Positions 27,258 through 36,678 of a stretch of DNA of 64,000 bases are shown piece after piece. The notes under the pieces are model-generated. The model was not told the origin of the DNA and searched no databases. It was given only the letters and a program-made list of their open reading frames with translations. Within the stretch, counting starts at the first letter, position 1; each line of letters begins with the position of its first letter. The position numbers were made by a program, and so were the translations under genes. Location: NCBI GenBank assembly GCA_031266665.1, contig JAISAO010000032.1:1-64000 (forward strand), written 5' to 3'. This DNA comes from Propionibacteriaceae bacterium. Its GTDB lineage: Bacteria > Actinomycetota > Actinomycetes > Propionibacteriales > Propionibacteriaceae.

Positions 27258-29786
27258 TCAGCCGGTCAAACTGCGCAAGCAGTCGTCCAGGTCCTCGGGC
27301 TTGACCAAGACCTCGCGCGGCTTCGAGCCCTCGCTGGGGCCGACCACGCCCCGGGTCTCGAGGATGTCCATCAGCCGGCCGGCCTTGGCGAAGCCGACCC
27401 GCAGTTTGCGCTGCAGCATCGAGGTCGAGCCCAGTTGCAGGTTGACCACCAGCCGGGCGGCCTCGACCACCAGCTCCAAGTCGTCGCCGATGTCCTCGGC
27501 CGCCTTGGCCGCCGCTGTGGCCGCCACCGCCACATCGGCCCGGTAGTCGGGCGGCGACTGGGACGACACCTGGGCCACGACGGCGTGGATCTCCTGCTCC
27601 GTCACCCAGGCGCCCTGCACCCGGACCGGCTTCGAGGCCCCCATGGGCAAGAACAGGCCGTCGCCCTGGCCGACCAGTTTCTCGGCCCCGGGCTGGTCCA
27701 AGATGACCCGGGAGTCCGTCATCGAACTGGTGGCGAAGGACAGCCGGGAGGGGATGTTGGCCTTGATCAGCCCGGTGACGACATCGGTCGAGGGCCGTTG
27801 GGTGGCCAGGACCAGGTGGATGCCGGCCGCCCTGGCCAGCTGGGTGATGCGGACGACCGAGTCCTCGACGTCGCGCGGCGCCACCATCATCAGGTCGGAC
27901 AGCTCGTCCACCACCACCACCAGGTAGGGGTAGGGCTCCAGCACCCGCTGGGAGCCCGGCGGCGGCTTCAACGTCCGGTTGCGGACGGCCTGGTTGAAGT
28001 TGTCGACGTGGCGGAAGCCGAAGGCCGCCAGATCGTCGTAGCGCTGGTCCATCTCCCGCACCACCCAGGCGAGGGCGTCGGCCGCCTTCTTGGGGCTGGT
28101 GATGATGGGCGTGATGAGGTGGGGGATGCCCTCGTAGTGGTTCAGCTCGACCCGCTTGGGGTCCACCAGCATCATCCTGACCTCGTCCGGCGAGGCCCGC
28201 AGCAGCAGCGAGGTGATCATCGAGTTGACGAAGCTCGACTTGCCCGAGCCGGTGGCCCCGGCCACCAGCAGGTGGGGCATCTTGGCCAGGTTGGCCAGCA
28301 GGAAGCCGCCCTCGACGTCCTTGCCCAAACCGACCGTCAGGGGGTGGCGGTCGCGGCGGGCGGCGGCCGAGCGCAGCACATCGCCCAGGGAGACGACCTC
28401 CTTGTCCTGGTTGGGGACCTCGATGCCGATGGCCGACTTACCCGGGATGGGCGAGATGATGCGCACGTCGGGCGAGGCCACGGCGTAAGCGATATTGCGC
28501 GACAGGGCGGTCACTTTCTCCACCTTGACGCCCGGCCCCAGCTCGACCTCGTAGCGCGTCACGGTCGGCCCCCGGGTGTAGCCGGTGACGGCGGCGTCGA
28601 CCTCGAACTGGCCAAAGACGCCGGTCAGCTGCGCCACCACCTTCTGCGAGCCCTGAGTCCGGGCCTTAGGCGCTGAGCCGGGCTGGAGCAACTCCAGGTC
28701 GGGCAGGTTGTAGGCCACGTCGCTGGGCAGGGCGGGCTGGGGCTCGTCCGCGACCGTCGGGCGCGAGCGGGCGCGACGTCGGCCGGGCGTGGCCGGTGTT
28801 TGATCCTCGAGGCCGACGACGATCAACGGCGCCACATCCTCGGAGCCATCGCCGAGCTGGTCTTGGAAACGGTCGGGGAGACCGGCTGGGAAGCCGTCCT
28901 GGGAGTCGTCCGCCCAGTCCTCCCCGGTCTCGTCCTCCCCGGTCTCATCCTGGCCCGTCTCGGCCTGGCCAGTCAGTGGCACGGCGGCCTCCGAGTCGTC
29001 CTCGCCCGTGGCTTGCCGCGGCCGGGCCGCCCAGAGCCGCTCCGTCAACCCGCTGGCGGCCTCCCAGACCCGCCGCCAGGGCAGGCCGCAGACCAACAGC
29101 GCCCCCCAGACGACTAGCAGCAGCAGGACCGGCACGGCCCCCCAGACGGTCAGCAGCGACTCCCAGGCGGAGCTGGACAGCAGGCCGATCAGGCCGCCGG
29201 CCCGGCGCACGGCCTCCGGCTGGGACGACCGGGGCAGGCCCTTGACGATGTGAAGCAGGCCCAGCCCGCCGAGGGCCAGGACGGTCCAGCCCAGGGCCGG
29301 CCGGCCCCAGGGGCGGCCCACCGGTTTGCGGAAGAGCCAGCCGGCCACCGCCAGGCAGGCCAGCGGCCAGAGATAGGCCCCGAGGCCGAACAAATTGGTC
29401 AGCCCGGCCAGCGCCAGCCGGCCCAGCGGGCCGCCCCAGGAGAGGTAGCAGGCCAGCCCCGAGGCGATCCCGAGCAGCAGCAGGAAACAGGCGAAACCGT
29501 CCCGGGCGGCGCTGGCTTCGATCTGGCTGGCCGACGTCCCCGGAGCCCGGAACAGTCGTCCGGCCCCCCGCGCCAGCCCGCGCCAGGCCGCCGCCAGGCC
29601 CCGGGCCAGACGCCGTGCCCGGCTGGGGCCGGGCGGGCGGGGCGGTGGGGCGGGAGGCTGGTTCCGGGACGGGGTCTTAGACCCCGGAGGTCGCCGGGCC
29701 GCCGGGGGCCGTGGGGCCGCCGGCCGGCCGGCCGTGGTCCGGCTCGGGGAGCGGGTCCGCGATGGGGAAGCGGTGCGGGTCGCCAT
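27258..29786 (-). CDS. ftsK: FtsK/SpoIIIE-family DNA translocase
   Basis: Septum-located motor that pumps chromosome ends during division. An N-terminal Ser/Pro/Arg-rich tail is followed by four to five membrane segments between about residues 85 and 240, an acidic Gly/Glu/Asp-rich linker ([15 protein letters not shown]), the alpha/beta motor (Walker [10 protein letters not shown], Walker [14 protein letters not shown]) and the C-terminal gamma winged helix ([21 protein letters not shown]). ATG 29786 follows TACGGT by seven bases; a GTG three codons earlier is less likely. About 840 residues, normal for actinobacteria. Confidence 0.95.
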   Translation of the reverse strand: MATRTASPSRTRSPSRTTAGRPAAPRPPAARRPPGSKTPSRNQPPAPPPRPPGPSRARRLARGLAAAWRGLARGAGRLFRAPGTSASQIEASAARDGFACFLLLLGIASGLACYLSWGGPLGRLALAGLTNLFGLGAYLWPLACLAVAGWLFRKPVGRPWGRPALGWTVLALGGLGLLHIVKGLPRSSQPEAVRRAGGLIGLLSSSAWESLLTVWGAVPVLLLLVVWGALLVCGLPWRRVWEAASGLTERLWAARPRQATGEDDSEAAVPLTGQAETGQDETGEDETGEDWADDSQDGFPAGLPDRFQDQLGDGSEDVAPLIVVGLEDQTPATPGRRRARSRPTVADEPQPALPSDVAYNLPDLELLQPGSAPKARTQGSQKVVAQLTGVFGQFEVDAAVTGYTRGPTVTRYEVELGPGVKVEKVTALSRNIAYAVASPDVRIISPIPGKSAIGIEVPNQDKEVVSLGDVLRSAAARRDRHPLTVGLGKDVEGGFLLANLAKMPHLLVAGATGSGKSSFVNSMITSLLLRASPDEVRMMLVDPKRVELNHYEGIPHLITPIITSPKKAADALAWVVREMDQRYDDLAAFGFRHVDNFNQAVRNRTLKPPPGSQRVLEPYPYLVVVVDELSDLMMVAPRDVEDSVVRITQLARAAGIHLVLATQRPSTDVVTGLIKANIPSRLSFATSSMTDSRVILDQPGAEKLVGQGDGLFLPMGASKPVRVQGAWVTEQEIHAVVAQVSSQSPPDYRADVAVAATAAAKAAEDIGDDLELVVEAARLVVNLQLGSTSMLQRKLRVGFAKAGRLMDILETRGVVGPSEGSKPREVLVKPEDLDDCLRSLTG

Positions 29787-30139
29787 GGGGGCCACCGTAG
29801 CCGCCTTCGACCCCGGACTGGGACTGCCACGCCGCCCGCCGGAGCGGGCCGGGTGGATGAGGCGGACGAGAGCGGTCGCCCGCCCCGCCCCGTCTCAGCC
29901 CTGATGTGGAACAAAGGCCCGGCCACGGCCGGGCGGAGAGCCACGAAGACGTGTTCCCCGCCCCATGGGCGGCCGACCGGTCGCGGGTAGCTGATCCACC
30001 GCTTCCCGACCGCCGGGCGACCCCATCCGGGCACGCCGGCGACGTGGCCGACGCTGGACGAACCTCCGGTCCGCCTTCGCACTGGCCCCACCGCCATAAC
30101 ACTCGTCTAGGGCCGCTCGCCACGGGGACCAGCGGCGGA
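29787..30139. other. 353-bp intergenic region, ftsK promoter and hairpins
   Basis: Contains the ftsK -10 box (TACGGT on the minus strand, 29794-29799), an eight-base-arm hairpin GCCCGGCC/GGCCGGGC at 29917-29934 that could end sortase transcription, and one copy of a dispersed repeat (29992-30014, TGATCCACCGCTTCCCGACC). No gene is supported. Confidence 0.6.
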
Positions 30140-30979
30140 TCAGGGCTCGCCGGTCTCGGCCAGCCTGGCCACCAGCACCGTCCGGGCATCCTCGAACTCG
30201 TCCGAGCAGGTCGACAGCAGCAGTAGACGGTCCCGCCCGGGGTCGAGGTCGAGGGGGCGCCAGTGGATGGCGTCGGCCCGCAACCGGGCGAGGTGATCGG
30301 ACCGGTCGCCCCGGGAGGGGAAGGCCTGGCGGTAGTGGTCGCCGGTCGCGGCGACGACGGCGACGGCGAAGAACTCCAGCCGGTACCAGGCTCCCAGGGT
30401 TTGGAGACGGCCAAAGGGGTGGGCCTCGAAGAAGGCTTGGTCTTTGAACCGGATCAGCGGGGCGAACATCTCCCCGCTCAACAGGTTGTGGCCGTACAAG
30501 ACATTGTTGAAGTCGGAGAAGTCCGGCCGCTGGCGGAAGTCCAAGAAGATGGCCCCCCGGCCGGAGGGCGTCCCCTCGGCCGTGCGCGTCAAATAATATT
30601 GATTGTCGACCGACTGCACCACCGGGTAGTCGATGGCGGTGTCGAAGACGGTCAGCCAGCCCCGGATGTCGCCGTTGCGGGAGGCCAGGGCGGCCAGGTC
30701 GGCCCCGGCGACGGTCGCCGCTTCTCCGGTCTCAGATCCGCCCGGCGGACCGGCAGAGGGATGCCCCGCGCCGGACGACTCGACCGCTGGCGAGCCGTTC
30801 CCGGGAGCCGTCGCCCCGGACCAGCCGACGGCCGCCGCCAACGCCAGGGCCAGCCCGGGCGCCAGGAGGCGGCGGGCCAGGCCCCGCGGGGTCAGCCGCC
30901 ATCGTCGGGGCGCCCCGCCGTCGCGCCCCGGCCCGGCGAGCGGCGACCCTTCGACTAGGGGATGGGGGTTCGGCCTCAT
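30140..30979 (-). CDS. Class B-type sortase
   Basis: Membrane-anchored transpeptidase, 279 residues, with a signal-anchor at about 39-52. Class B features: DIRGWLTVFDTAIDYPVVQ, NQYYLTRTAEG, catalytic His in YGHN, Cys in LSTCSDE, and an Arg in EDARTVLVARL. A likely substrate is the protein at 33670-34401, which ends in PPKTG, a membrane segment and an arginine. It is downstream of the fibre genes but separated from them by 185 bases holding two hairpins, so it may be partly independently expressed. ATG 30979 follows GGGGAAG. Confidence 0.9.
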   Translation of the reverse strand: MRPNPHPLVEGSPLAGPGRDGGAPRRWRLTPRGLARRLLAPGLALALAAAVGWSGATAPGNGSPAVESSGAGHPSAGPPGGSETGEAATVAGADLAALASRNGDIRGWLTVFDTAIDYPVVQSVDNQYYLTRTAEGTPSGRGAIFLDFRQRPDFSDFNNVLYGHNLLSGEMFAPLIRFKDQAFFEAHPFGRLQTLGAWYRLEFFAVAVVAATGDHYRQAFPSRGDRSDHLARLRADAIHWRPLDLDPGRDRLLLLSTCSDEFEDARTVLVARLAETGEP

Positions 30980-31004
30980 CGCAGCGGCTTCCCCGCACCC
31001 TTAA

Positions 31005-31060
31005 ATGGTTGATTCCAAGCCATGGGCTCGTCCTCACGCTCAGCCCTTGGAATCAACCAT
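31005..31060. repeat. Perfect 15-bp inverted repeat upstream of the sortase gene
   Basis: ATGGTTGATTCCAAG (31005-31019) and CTTGGAATCAACCAT (31046-31060) pair perfectly over a 26-base loop. The arms are AT-rich for this genome. A second hairpin (CGAAGT/ACTTCG arms, about 31074-31119) lies towards the preceding gene. The pair may be a terminator/attenuator between the vWA gene and the sortase, or the remains of a small mobile element. Confidence 0.7.
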
Positions 31061-31164
31061 CTAGCCACCCCACGAAGTGTCCTCCCTCCGCTGCGCTCCG
31101 GTCCGGTACTTCGCGGGGACCCCGAGGTGATGAAAACTCGGCTCATTCGTCTAAGTTCTGATCT

Positions 31165-32925
31165 CTAGGCGATCATGCCGAAGTCATTGTGGTGGACGTC
31201 CCACGAGTATTCGCCCAGCGTGACGGCCGCCGGCCTGAGGTAGATCGTCAACCAGTACTCCCGCTCCCGGCCGTAGTCCAAGGCGATCAGGCCGTGCTGG
31301 ATGTCGGCCGGGTCGTGGTCCGCCGACGTCGTGGTGACGACATAGCCGACGTAGTCGTAGTACTGGGGGACGACGACGCTGAGGTTGTGGATCGGGTCGT
31401 CGCCGTCGGTCAAGGCGTGGTCGGTGAAGTCGGTCTGACCCACCTGGTGGACGCCCGAATTGGTGGTGATGTGGTGGGGCACGCCCAGGTCGGCCACTTG
31501 TAGATGGCCGGCCGACGGCAATTGGACCGGGCTGAGGCTCCGCTCGACCACAATCTGGCGCAGGTGCAAGCTGGGCCCGACCGGCTCCAGACCCGTCCGG
31601 TGATAGGTGGTGTTGCTCGAGAAAGTGGCCGGGAATTGACCTGTCAGTCTCAGCTCCACCCGGTTGTCGAAAATGCCCTCACCGATCACATAGGCGCGGA
31701 ACCTGACCGTTATCCGACCGGGCCGCAGACTGGGGTAGCGCCACGACAGCTGGTCGCGGCCGTCGACGTTCTCTAAATACACGCCCGGCTCGGTGCGGAT
31801 ATACATCAGACCGGCCGGCAACAAATCCACCAGAACGCCCGAATAAACTGGCGGCGGAGCCTTGGCCTGAATCAAGTCGCGCAACACACTCTCGTGCTTG
31901 GACGGGGTTTGCCCCGGCTTGAACTGGGCCCAGCCCCAAGCCCGCACCGGTTCGCCGATCGGGTCGAAGGTGTCGTACATCTTCTCGTCGTGCGTCCGAC
32001 TGGTGATCAGCGCCGGGAACTCGTCGCGCTCCACCGCGGGGTCCATGCGCAGGCCCAGCAGGACCCCGTCCGGGAAGTTCTGCCTGAAGACTTCGGCCTG
32101 GGCGTTGACGGTCGCCCAGTCGCCGCCGGCGACGGGGGGGTGGGGGAAGTCGCCCAGCCCGATCTGGAAGTCGGACATGACGACCATCACCGGGATGCGG
32201 CTGCGGTCCGTCCGCGGTTTGACCGTGCGGACTGGGGGGGAGCCGTACCCGGGCTGTTTCGGCTGGGAGCCGCCATAGGTCGTGCTGGCGCCGGCCAACT
32301 TGTCGTTGCCGGCCCGCATGAAGACCGAGACGTCGTCGAAGAGCAGATCCGGAGCCTCGTCGAAAGCCGCGTCGATCACGCCGCCCATCGCCTCGGCCCA
32401 GACGAAGTCGGTGTCGATCTGGATATAAGTGTCGGCGGGGTCGGAGCTGTTGCGGGCGTTGCTGCTCAGAGCCATGAGGGCGATCCGGCTGTCGGGGTAA
32501 TTCTGGGACATCCATAGGCTCAAACCCCGTATCGTGTCGCCCGCCCGCCAGCGGGCGGTCTGGTGGTTGTCTTTGTCCGCCTGCCTGTCCTCCCACTCGT
32601 AGCCCCATTCGAGCGAGTCCGACCAGTCCAGCACGAATAAAACGTCATAACTCGGCCTACCGACCGCGGCCGGCGGGATGTCGACTGTGAGGGTGTAGTC
32701 GATCTGATCGTGGACATTGACCGGTATGGGATGGCCGGGACTGCCCTCGCCGGCGGGCCCGTCGGCCACCTGGGCCGTCTGGGTCAAAACCGGCTCCGCC
32801 GCCGCCAAAACCGGCTCCGCCGCCGTCGGGATCGGGGCGGGGGCGACGGCCGCCGCCAAGGCCGCCACCAGCGTCCAGACGGCGGCCGGCCGAAGCCGGC
32901 GGATCTGGGGATATGAGTTCTTCAT
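31165..32925 (-). CDS. Secreted von Willebrand factor A domain protein
   Basis: 586 residues with a Sec signal (hydrophobic 14-29, Ala-rich cleavage region) and the internal repeat AEPVLAAAEPVL. A vWA domain starts near residue 92 with the metal site DWSDS; the later part is beta-rich (TVRFRAYVIGEGIFDNRVELRLTG). No LPXTG-like motif or membrane tail is present at the C-terminus, unlike most pilus-tip adhesins. Fifth gene of the SipW/TasA-like fibre cluster, so a tip or matrix-binding role is inferred. AAGGAG lies nine bases before ATG 32925. Confidence 0.8.
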   Translation of the reverse strand: MKNSYPQIRRLRPAAVWTLVAALAAAVAPAPIPTAAEPVLAAAEPVLTQTAQVADGPAGEGSPGHPIPVNVHDQIDYTLTVDIPPAAVGRPSYDVLFVLDWSDSLEWGYEWEDRQADKDNHQTARWRAGDTIRGLSLWMSQNYPDSRIALMALSSNARNSSDPADTYIQIDTDFVWAEAMGGVIDAAFDEAPDLLFDDVSVFMRAGNDKLAGASTTYGGSQPKQPGYGSPPVRTVKPRTDRSRIPVMVVMSDFQIGLGDFPHPPVAGGDWATVNAQAEVFRQNFPDGVLLGLRMDPAVERDEFPALITSRTHDEKMYDTFDPIGEPVRAWGWAQFKPGQTPSKHESVLRDLIQAKAPPPVYSGVLVDLLPAGLMYIRTEPGVYLENVDGRDQLSWRYPSLRPGRITVRFRAYVIGEGIFDNRVELRLTGQFPATFSSNTTYHRTGLEPVGPSLHLRQIVVERSLSPVQLPSAGHLQVADLGVPHHITTNSGVHQVGQTDFTDHALTDGDDPIHNLSVVVPQYYDYVGYVVTTTSADHDPADIQHGLIALDYGREREYWLTIYLRPAAVTLGEYSWDVHHNDFGMIA

Positions 32926-33022
32926 CCGACTTATCTCCTTGTCCGAGTTGTCCAGCGGGGCCTCATCCGGGCGCCGCCGGTTCGGCGGCCGGCCGGGCCG
33001 AGGCCTGGCCGCGGGGAACGAA

Positions 33023-33676
33023 TCATTGGGCCAAGAGGCTCAGCCTCTGGTCGATCAGCAGCAATTTCGGGAGTGAGGGCGCGTGTTCCGAGCCCCACCA
33101 GCTCAGGCGGTAGTGCCAGCCCTTGGCCTCTACGGCCTCGGCTTTAACCTCGATCTTGAGGCTGGAGCCGCTGTAGCGCTCGTCCAATCCAGCGCTCAAG
33201 GTCACTCGGGTGAAGAGGCTGGTGGTGGTTTGTCCGGGGTCCAACCGGTCTAAGTAATAGTAATAATATCTATCATCTTCGTCGTCATCCCCGCCCAGGT
33301 GGTCATCGTCTTCGCCCTCTCTCCAGGCGACCGTGTTCAGGTCCAGCTTGATCTCTTGGCCGATCCGGGCCGGCAGGGCGGTGAGGCCGTCGGCCGCCAC
33401 CACCGTGGGCCAGATCAGCAGACGGACGAAGCCGGACAGGTCACCGTTGTTGACCGCTCCGACTTGGTTGGCGATCGCCTCTCCCGCTCGGATCGAGGCC
33501 GTCGGCGGCGTGAAAACGTTGACCGCCGAGATCTCGAAGCGGTATTGCGGCACGGCCAGCTGATAATCGGCCGAGTCGGCGGCCGACAGCCAGGCGAAGG
33601 CGCTGTCCAGCGACAGCGCCGCCAAGGCCAACCAGGACAAGGCCACGGGGCGTAGCCATTTTCTCAACCTCACCAT
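33023..33676 (-). CDS. Secreted fibre-cluster protein with SipW-type signal region
   Basis: 217 residues. After basic residues comes a hydrophobic stretch ending SAFAWLSAADSADYQLAV, resembling signal peptides cut by SipW-like peptidases (…AWF/L-x…). The mature chain is beta-rich with an acidic/tyrosine run (EGEDDDHLGGDDDEDDRYYYYY), possibly a Ca2+-binding loop. The start is ATG 33676, which overlaps the previous gene's stop (ATGGTGA). The 44-residue upstream extension is just the overlapping gene in another frame. Not recognised as a named family; probably a minor fibre subunit. Confidence 0.75.
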   Translation of the reverse strand: MVRLRKWLRPVALSWLALAALSLDSAFAWLSAADSADYQLAVPQYRFEISAVNVFTPPTASIRAGEAIANQVGAVNNGDLSGFVRLLIWPTVVAADGLTALPARIGQEIKLDLNTVAWREGEDDDHLGGDDDEDDRYYYYYLDRLDPGQTTTSLFTRVTLSAGLDERYSGSSLKIEVKAEAVEAKGWHYRLSWWGSEHAPSLPKLLLIDQRLSLLAQ

Positions 33677-34401
33677 GGCCGTTCGCCCCTCTCGGAAAGA
33701 CGGTCCCCGGCGGGATCGCCGCTGGCCGCGGCCGAGGGCTGGACCATCGGCCGGAGGCGGTTGGCCGCCAGCATCAGGGCGGCCCCCAGCAGGAGGGGGA
33801 TGGACCATTTGAGGAAGGGGTGGTCGAAGGACTGGCCGGTTTTAGGCGGCACGGCGGAGTTGTCTTTGACGGCGTAAAAATGCCAGATTATCTGGGCCCG
33901 GCTCTTGACGGGAAAGATTTCCAGGTCGGCGGCGACGGTCAACCTGATGGTCATGACCCGGCTGTCGCCGGCGGCGTAGACGCCGAGGTTGAGCGCCCGC
34001 TCGATCATATTGACGTCCTCGTCGCCCCGGATGCGTCCGTGGTAGAGCCGACGCCCCTCCAAAAATAGGTCCAGCTCGACCACGTCCAATGGATCGACTG
34101 GTCCGGAGCTGTCCACGGGCTCGGCCGTCATGAACAGTTCGAAGGGGATGTCGCGCTCCAGGTTGCGAATGGTCAAAGTGGTGACCCTGACCTCGCCCGG
34201 GCGCAAGTCGCGGGCGTCGATGAGATAGTCGCCGGCGGTCTCGACCCGGATACCGTCCTGGTCGCTGATCAACAAACCGGGAGGCATGTCGTCGGCCGCC
34301 GCGCCCGGGGCCGGCCCGGCCCAGCCGACGACAGCCGCCAACAGGGCCGCCGCGGCGCGTCGCAACCGACCGCCGACCACCCGCTGGCCCGCTGCTGCCA
34401 T
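33670..34401 (-). CDS. Sortase-anchored surface protein (PPKTG)
   Basis: 243 residues: signal peptide (about 13-36), a beta-sandwich-like region (GDYLIDARDLRPGEVRVTTLTIRN, a common layout in TasA/camelysin-like proteins), then VPPKTGQ, a membrane helix (WSIPLLLGAALMLAANRLR) and a cytoplasmic tail. The LPXTG-like motif and tail order indicate covalent attachment by a sortase, most simply the class B enzyme at 30140. It lies between the TasA-like gene and the next secreted protein. Confidence 0.8.
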   Translation of the reverse strand: MAAAGQRVVGGRLRRAAAALLAAVVGWAGPAPGAAADDMPPGLLISDQDGIRVETAGDYLIDARDLRPGEVRVTTLTIRNLERDIPFELFMTAEPVDSSGPVDPLDVVELDLFLEGRRLYHGRIRGDEDVNMIERALNLGVYAAGDSRVMTIRLTVAADLEIFPVKSRAQIIWHFYAVKDNSAVPPKTGQSFDHPFLKWSIPLLLGAALMLAANRLRPMVQPSAAASGDPAGDRLSERGERPW

Positions 34402-34431
34402 GGCTCTTCTCTCTTCAGAACGGGGCTAGCC

Positions 34432-34458
34432 CGGGGTGGGGCACGCGGTCCCACCCCG
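34432..34458. terminator. Hairpin between TasA-like subunit gene and next gene
   Basis: CGGGGTGGG and CCCACCCCG pair perfectly (nine bases) around a nine-base loop, in the 80-base spacer directly after the TasA-like gene. No T run follows. In fibre operons such a hairpin can cut transcription after the major subunit, so that it is made in excess over downstream parts. Confidence 0.6.
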
Positions 34459-34481
34459 CCGGTTCGCCGGGTCTCCCCCGA

Positions 34482-35516
34482 TCAGTCGCAGTGCGGCTCC
34501 AGAGCCGTCAGCAAGGTGGTGTCCTTCAGCCCCCAGCCGGAGTCGGCGGTGATGGCCTCCTTGGTGTTCTGGATGGCTTCCAGATTGACGATCAGATCGA
34601 GCCTCAGACCCGAGTACCCGCTGTCGGCCGTGACGTCCAGGCTCAAGCTGTTCAGCAGCTGGGGCGTGACGAGGCCCGGTCCGACCCGGCCGATGTAGTA
34701 GAAGAAGCCGTCCCCGGCGTTGTAATACCACTGGTCGTTGGCCGGCTGTGACAGAGCGGCCTTGTCGGTGTAGTTCAGCGTGATCTTCTGGCCGTCCTTG
34801 TCGGTCGCCGGGTAGCCGATCTCGGCCAGCGGCCGGACCGCCGCCGCCGCGCCGGTCATCGGCTGGGTGAATTCAGCCCAGGCGGCCTGCGTCGTGGCCT
34901 GGCCGTCGAAGGCCCAGTACTTGATATTGGAAACGATCAGCTTGCCATTTTGCCAGCCGAAGTCGGCCGTCACCCGCTGATACTTGCCGGCGTTGGCGCC
35001 GTCCAAGGCGTGGAGGGGGACGAAGGTGTAAGAGGTCTGGTCGCTGATGACGACCTTATGCATCTTCAGACTCAACCCCGCGGGCAGGCCGTCGTTCTCG
35101 ACGCCGCTGCTGTTGATATAGGCTATCTGCAGATCTTTCGGATCCTCATAGGGATCGATCAGGTAGCGGTCAGCCTGGAAGAACTGCGGGATCTGAGAGC
35201 CGCTGAGCGGCGCGTCGTTGGCCTTGGCCGGAGCGTCGAGCTTGGTCATGACCTCCTCGAAAGAGACCCGGGCCAGCACGTTGCCGGAGCCGTTGTTGGC
35301 CACGGCCACCTGCCTGGGGACCTCCTGGCCCGGGAGCCACTCGGCCGGCGGGGGTGAGTCTTTGACCAGGCTGACCGAGCCGTCGGCGATCTGGGCGATC
35401 TCGAGCGAGTTGGTCACTGAGTCATGGGCCGTGAACCAGGCGAAAGTCGCCGCCACGGCCATCACGGCCGCCAGCGCTCCGGCGGCGCAGACCGACACAG
35501 TCTGACGCTTTGTCAT
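34482..35516 (-). CDS. TasA/camelysin-like SipW-dependent secreted subunit
   Basis: 344 residues. The signal region (AALAAVMAVAATFAWFTAHDSVTNSLEIA) has the xAWFT...N pattern of SipW substrates. The mature chain alternates beta strands (QVAVANNGSGNVLARVSFEEV, SYTFVPLHALDG). It directly follows the SipW-like peptidase gene, with AGGAG ten bases before ATG 35516. Its position as first substrate and the downstream hairpin suggest the main fibre subunit. Two cysteines only, one in the signal and one at the very end. Confidence 0.8.
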   Translation of the reverse strand: MTKRQTVSVCAAGALAAVMAVAATFAWFTAHDSVTNSLEIAQIADGSVSLVKDSPPPAEWLPGQEVPRQVAVANNGSGNVLARVSFEEVMTKLDAPAKANDAPLSGSQIPQFFQADRYLIDPYEDPKDLQIAYINSSGVENDGLPAGLSLKMHKVVISDQTSYTFVPLHALDGANAGKYQRVTADFGWQNGKLIVSNIKYWAFDGQATTQAAWAEFTQPMTGAAAAVRPLAEIGYPATDKDGQKITLNYTDKAALSQPANDQWYYNAGDGFFYYIGRVGPGLVTPQLLNSLSLDVTADSGYSGLRLDLIVNLEAIQNTKEAITADSGWGLKDTTLLTALEPHCD

Positions 35517-35520
35517 TATG

Positions 35521-36678
35521 CTATTTCTCCTTTATTTCTCTACTGGGATGGGAAGGAATGGGTCGTCGCCTAGACGGCGCGCGGCGGGCCGGGGAGCGCG
35601 AGCCCGACCGCCGAGGTCGGCCCGGGCCAAACGTGGGGGATCGACGGGAGCCGAAACTGGCTCGCAGGGCGATGACGAAGCCGACCGCCGCCAGGAAGAA
35701 GATCGTCGCCGACACCGGGTGGTCGCGGGCGTCTTGGATCAGCCCGCCCACTTTGGGCAGCGCCAACACCTTCCGGCCGAAGACCAGTTCGGCCGCCACC
35801 GGCGGGTCGTCGGCGTTGTTGGCGTCGCCCCGGGTGACGAACCAGAGGCCTTGACGGCCGTCCAGCTCGGTCTTGACCTCCATCACCCGATGGGTCAGGA
35901 AAACCTCGCTGTCCGGCCCGGTCTGAAAGGTGATGATGTCGCCGGCCGTGATCGTCTCCGGAGCGGCCCGGCGCACCAAGATCAGGTCCCCGGCCGAGAA
36001 ACCGCCGGGCGGGCTGTCCGGCCCCGGAGCCATCGAGGCGGTCAAGACGCCGTAGACGCGGAAGCCGAAGAGCGACCGGTTGGGATGGTGGCTGAGGAAG
36101 AACAGGACCGAGCCGACCACCAGCGCCAAGCAGAGGGCGGCCAGGAGGACGTCGGCGGCGATGGCCGCAGCCGGGCGCAGCCGGGCGGCGGGCGGGCGGG
36201 CCGACTGGGACCGGTCAGCGGCTGGCAGGCCGGCGACCGGCCGGGCCGGCGACGCCCCGACCCCGAGCAGTTGGTCGAGTTGGTGGTTGATATCGGTCAG
36301 ACGGCGGGCGATCTGATCCAACCGGACCGTTAGAGCGGGCGCCATCGCGGTGGCCACGAAACGGCCGGGGGAATCGTCCGGACGGGCCGGCGGCGAAGCG
36401 GTTCCCAGCAGATGATCGGCGGTCGCGGCGATGCGATCTGGGACGGGCAAAGGTCCAGCCCCCGCCGTCTCGGCCGGGCTGTCGGGGCCAGGCCCGGCCA
36501 CGGAGTGGGCGGTGGTCGCGCCGACGGCCTCCACCCTCGGTCCCACGACATCGGGGCCACGCCCGGTCACGGCCTGGACGGTGGTCGCGCCGGCCTCTGC
36601 CCCCGCTCCCACAACATCGGGACCACGCCCGGTCACGGCCTGGACGGTGATCGTGCCGGCCTCTGCCCTCGGTTCCAC
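35521..36678 (-). CDS. SipW-like (ER-type) signal peptidase I with repeat-bearing N-terminus
   Basis: 385 residues. The first 70 carry an imperfect 22-residue tandem repeat (TVQAVTGRGPDVVG twice). A membrane helix lies near 180-200, then the peptidase core: catalytic Ser in LTASMAPG, GDLILVRR, GDIITFQTG and His in FLTHRVMEV, so a Ser/His dyad rather than Ser/Lys. A second helix is near the C-terminus (ATIFFLAAVGFVIAL) with a basic tail. It would release the TasA-like and related proteins. GTG 36678 has GGAGG eight bases upstream. Confidence 0.85.
   Translation of the reverse strand: MEPRAEAGTITVQAVTGRGPDVVGAGAEAGATTVQAVTGRGPDVVGPRVEAVGATTAHSVAGPGPDSPAETAGAGPLPVPDRIAATADHLLGTASPPARPDDSPGRFVATAMAPALTVRLDQIARRLTDINHQLDQLLGVGASPARPVAGLPAADRSQSARPPAARLRPAAAIAADVLLAALCLALVVGSVLFFLSHHPNRSLFGFRVYGVLTASMAPGPDSPPGGFSAGDLILVRRAAPETITAGDIITFQTGPDSEVFLTHRVMEVKTELDGRQGLWFVTRGDANNADDPPVAAELVFGRKVLALPKVGGLIQDARDHPVSATIFFLAAVGFVIALRASFGSRRSPTFGPGRPRRSGSRSPARRAPSRRRPIPSHPSREIKEK

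Noticed and set aside
31165-32925. LPXTG-type anchor on the vWA protein
   Set aside because: The C-terminus shows no sorting motif, membrane helix or basic tail.
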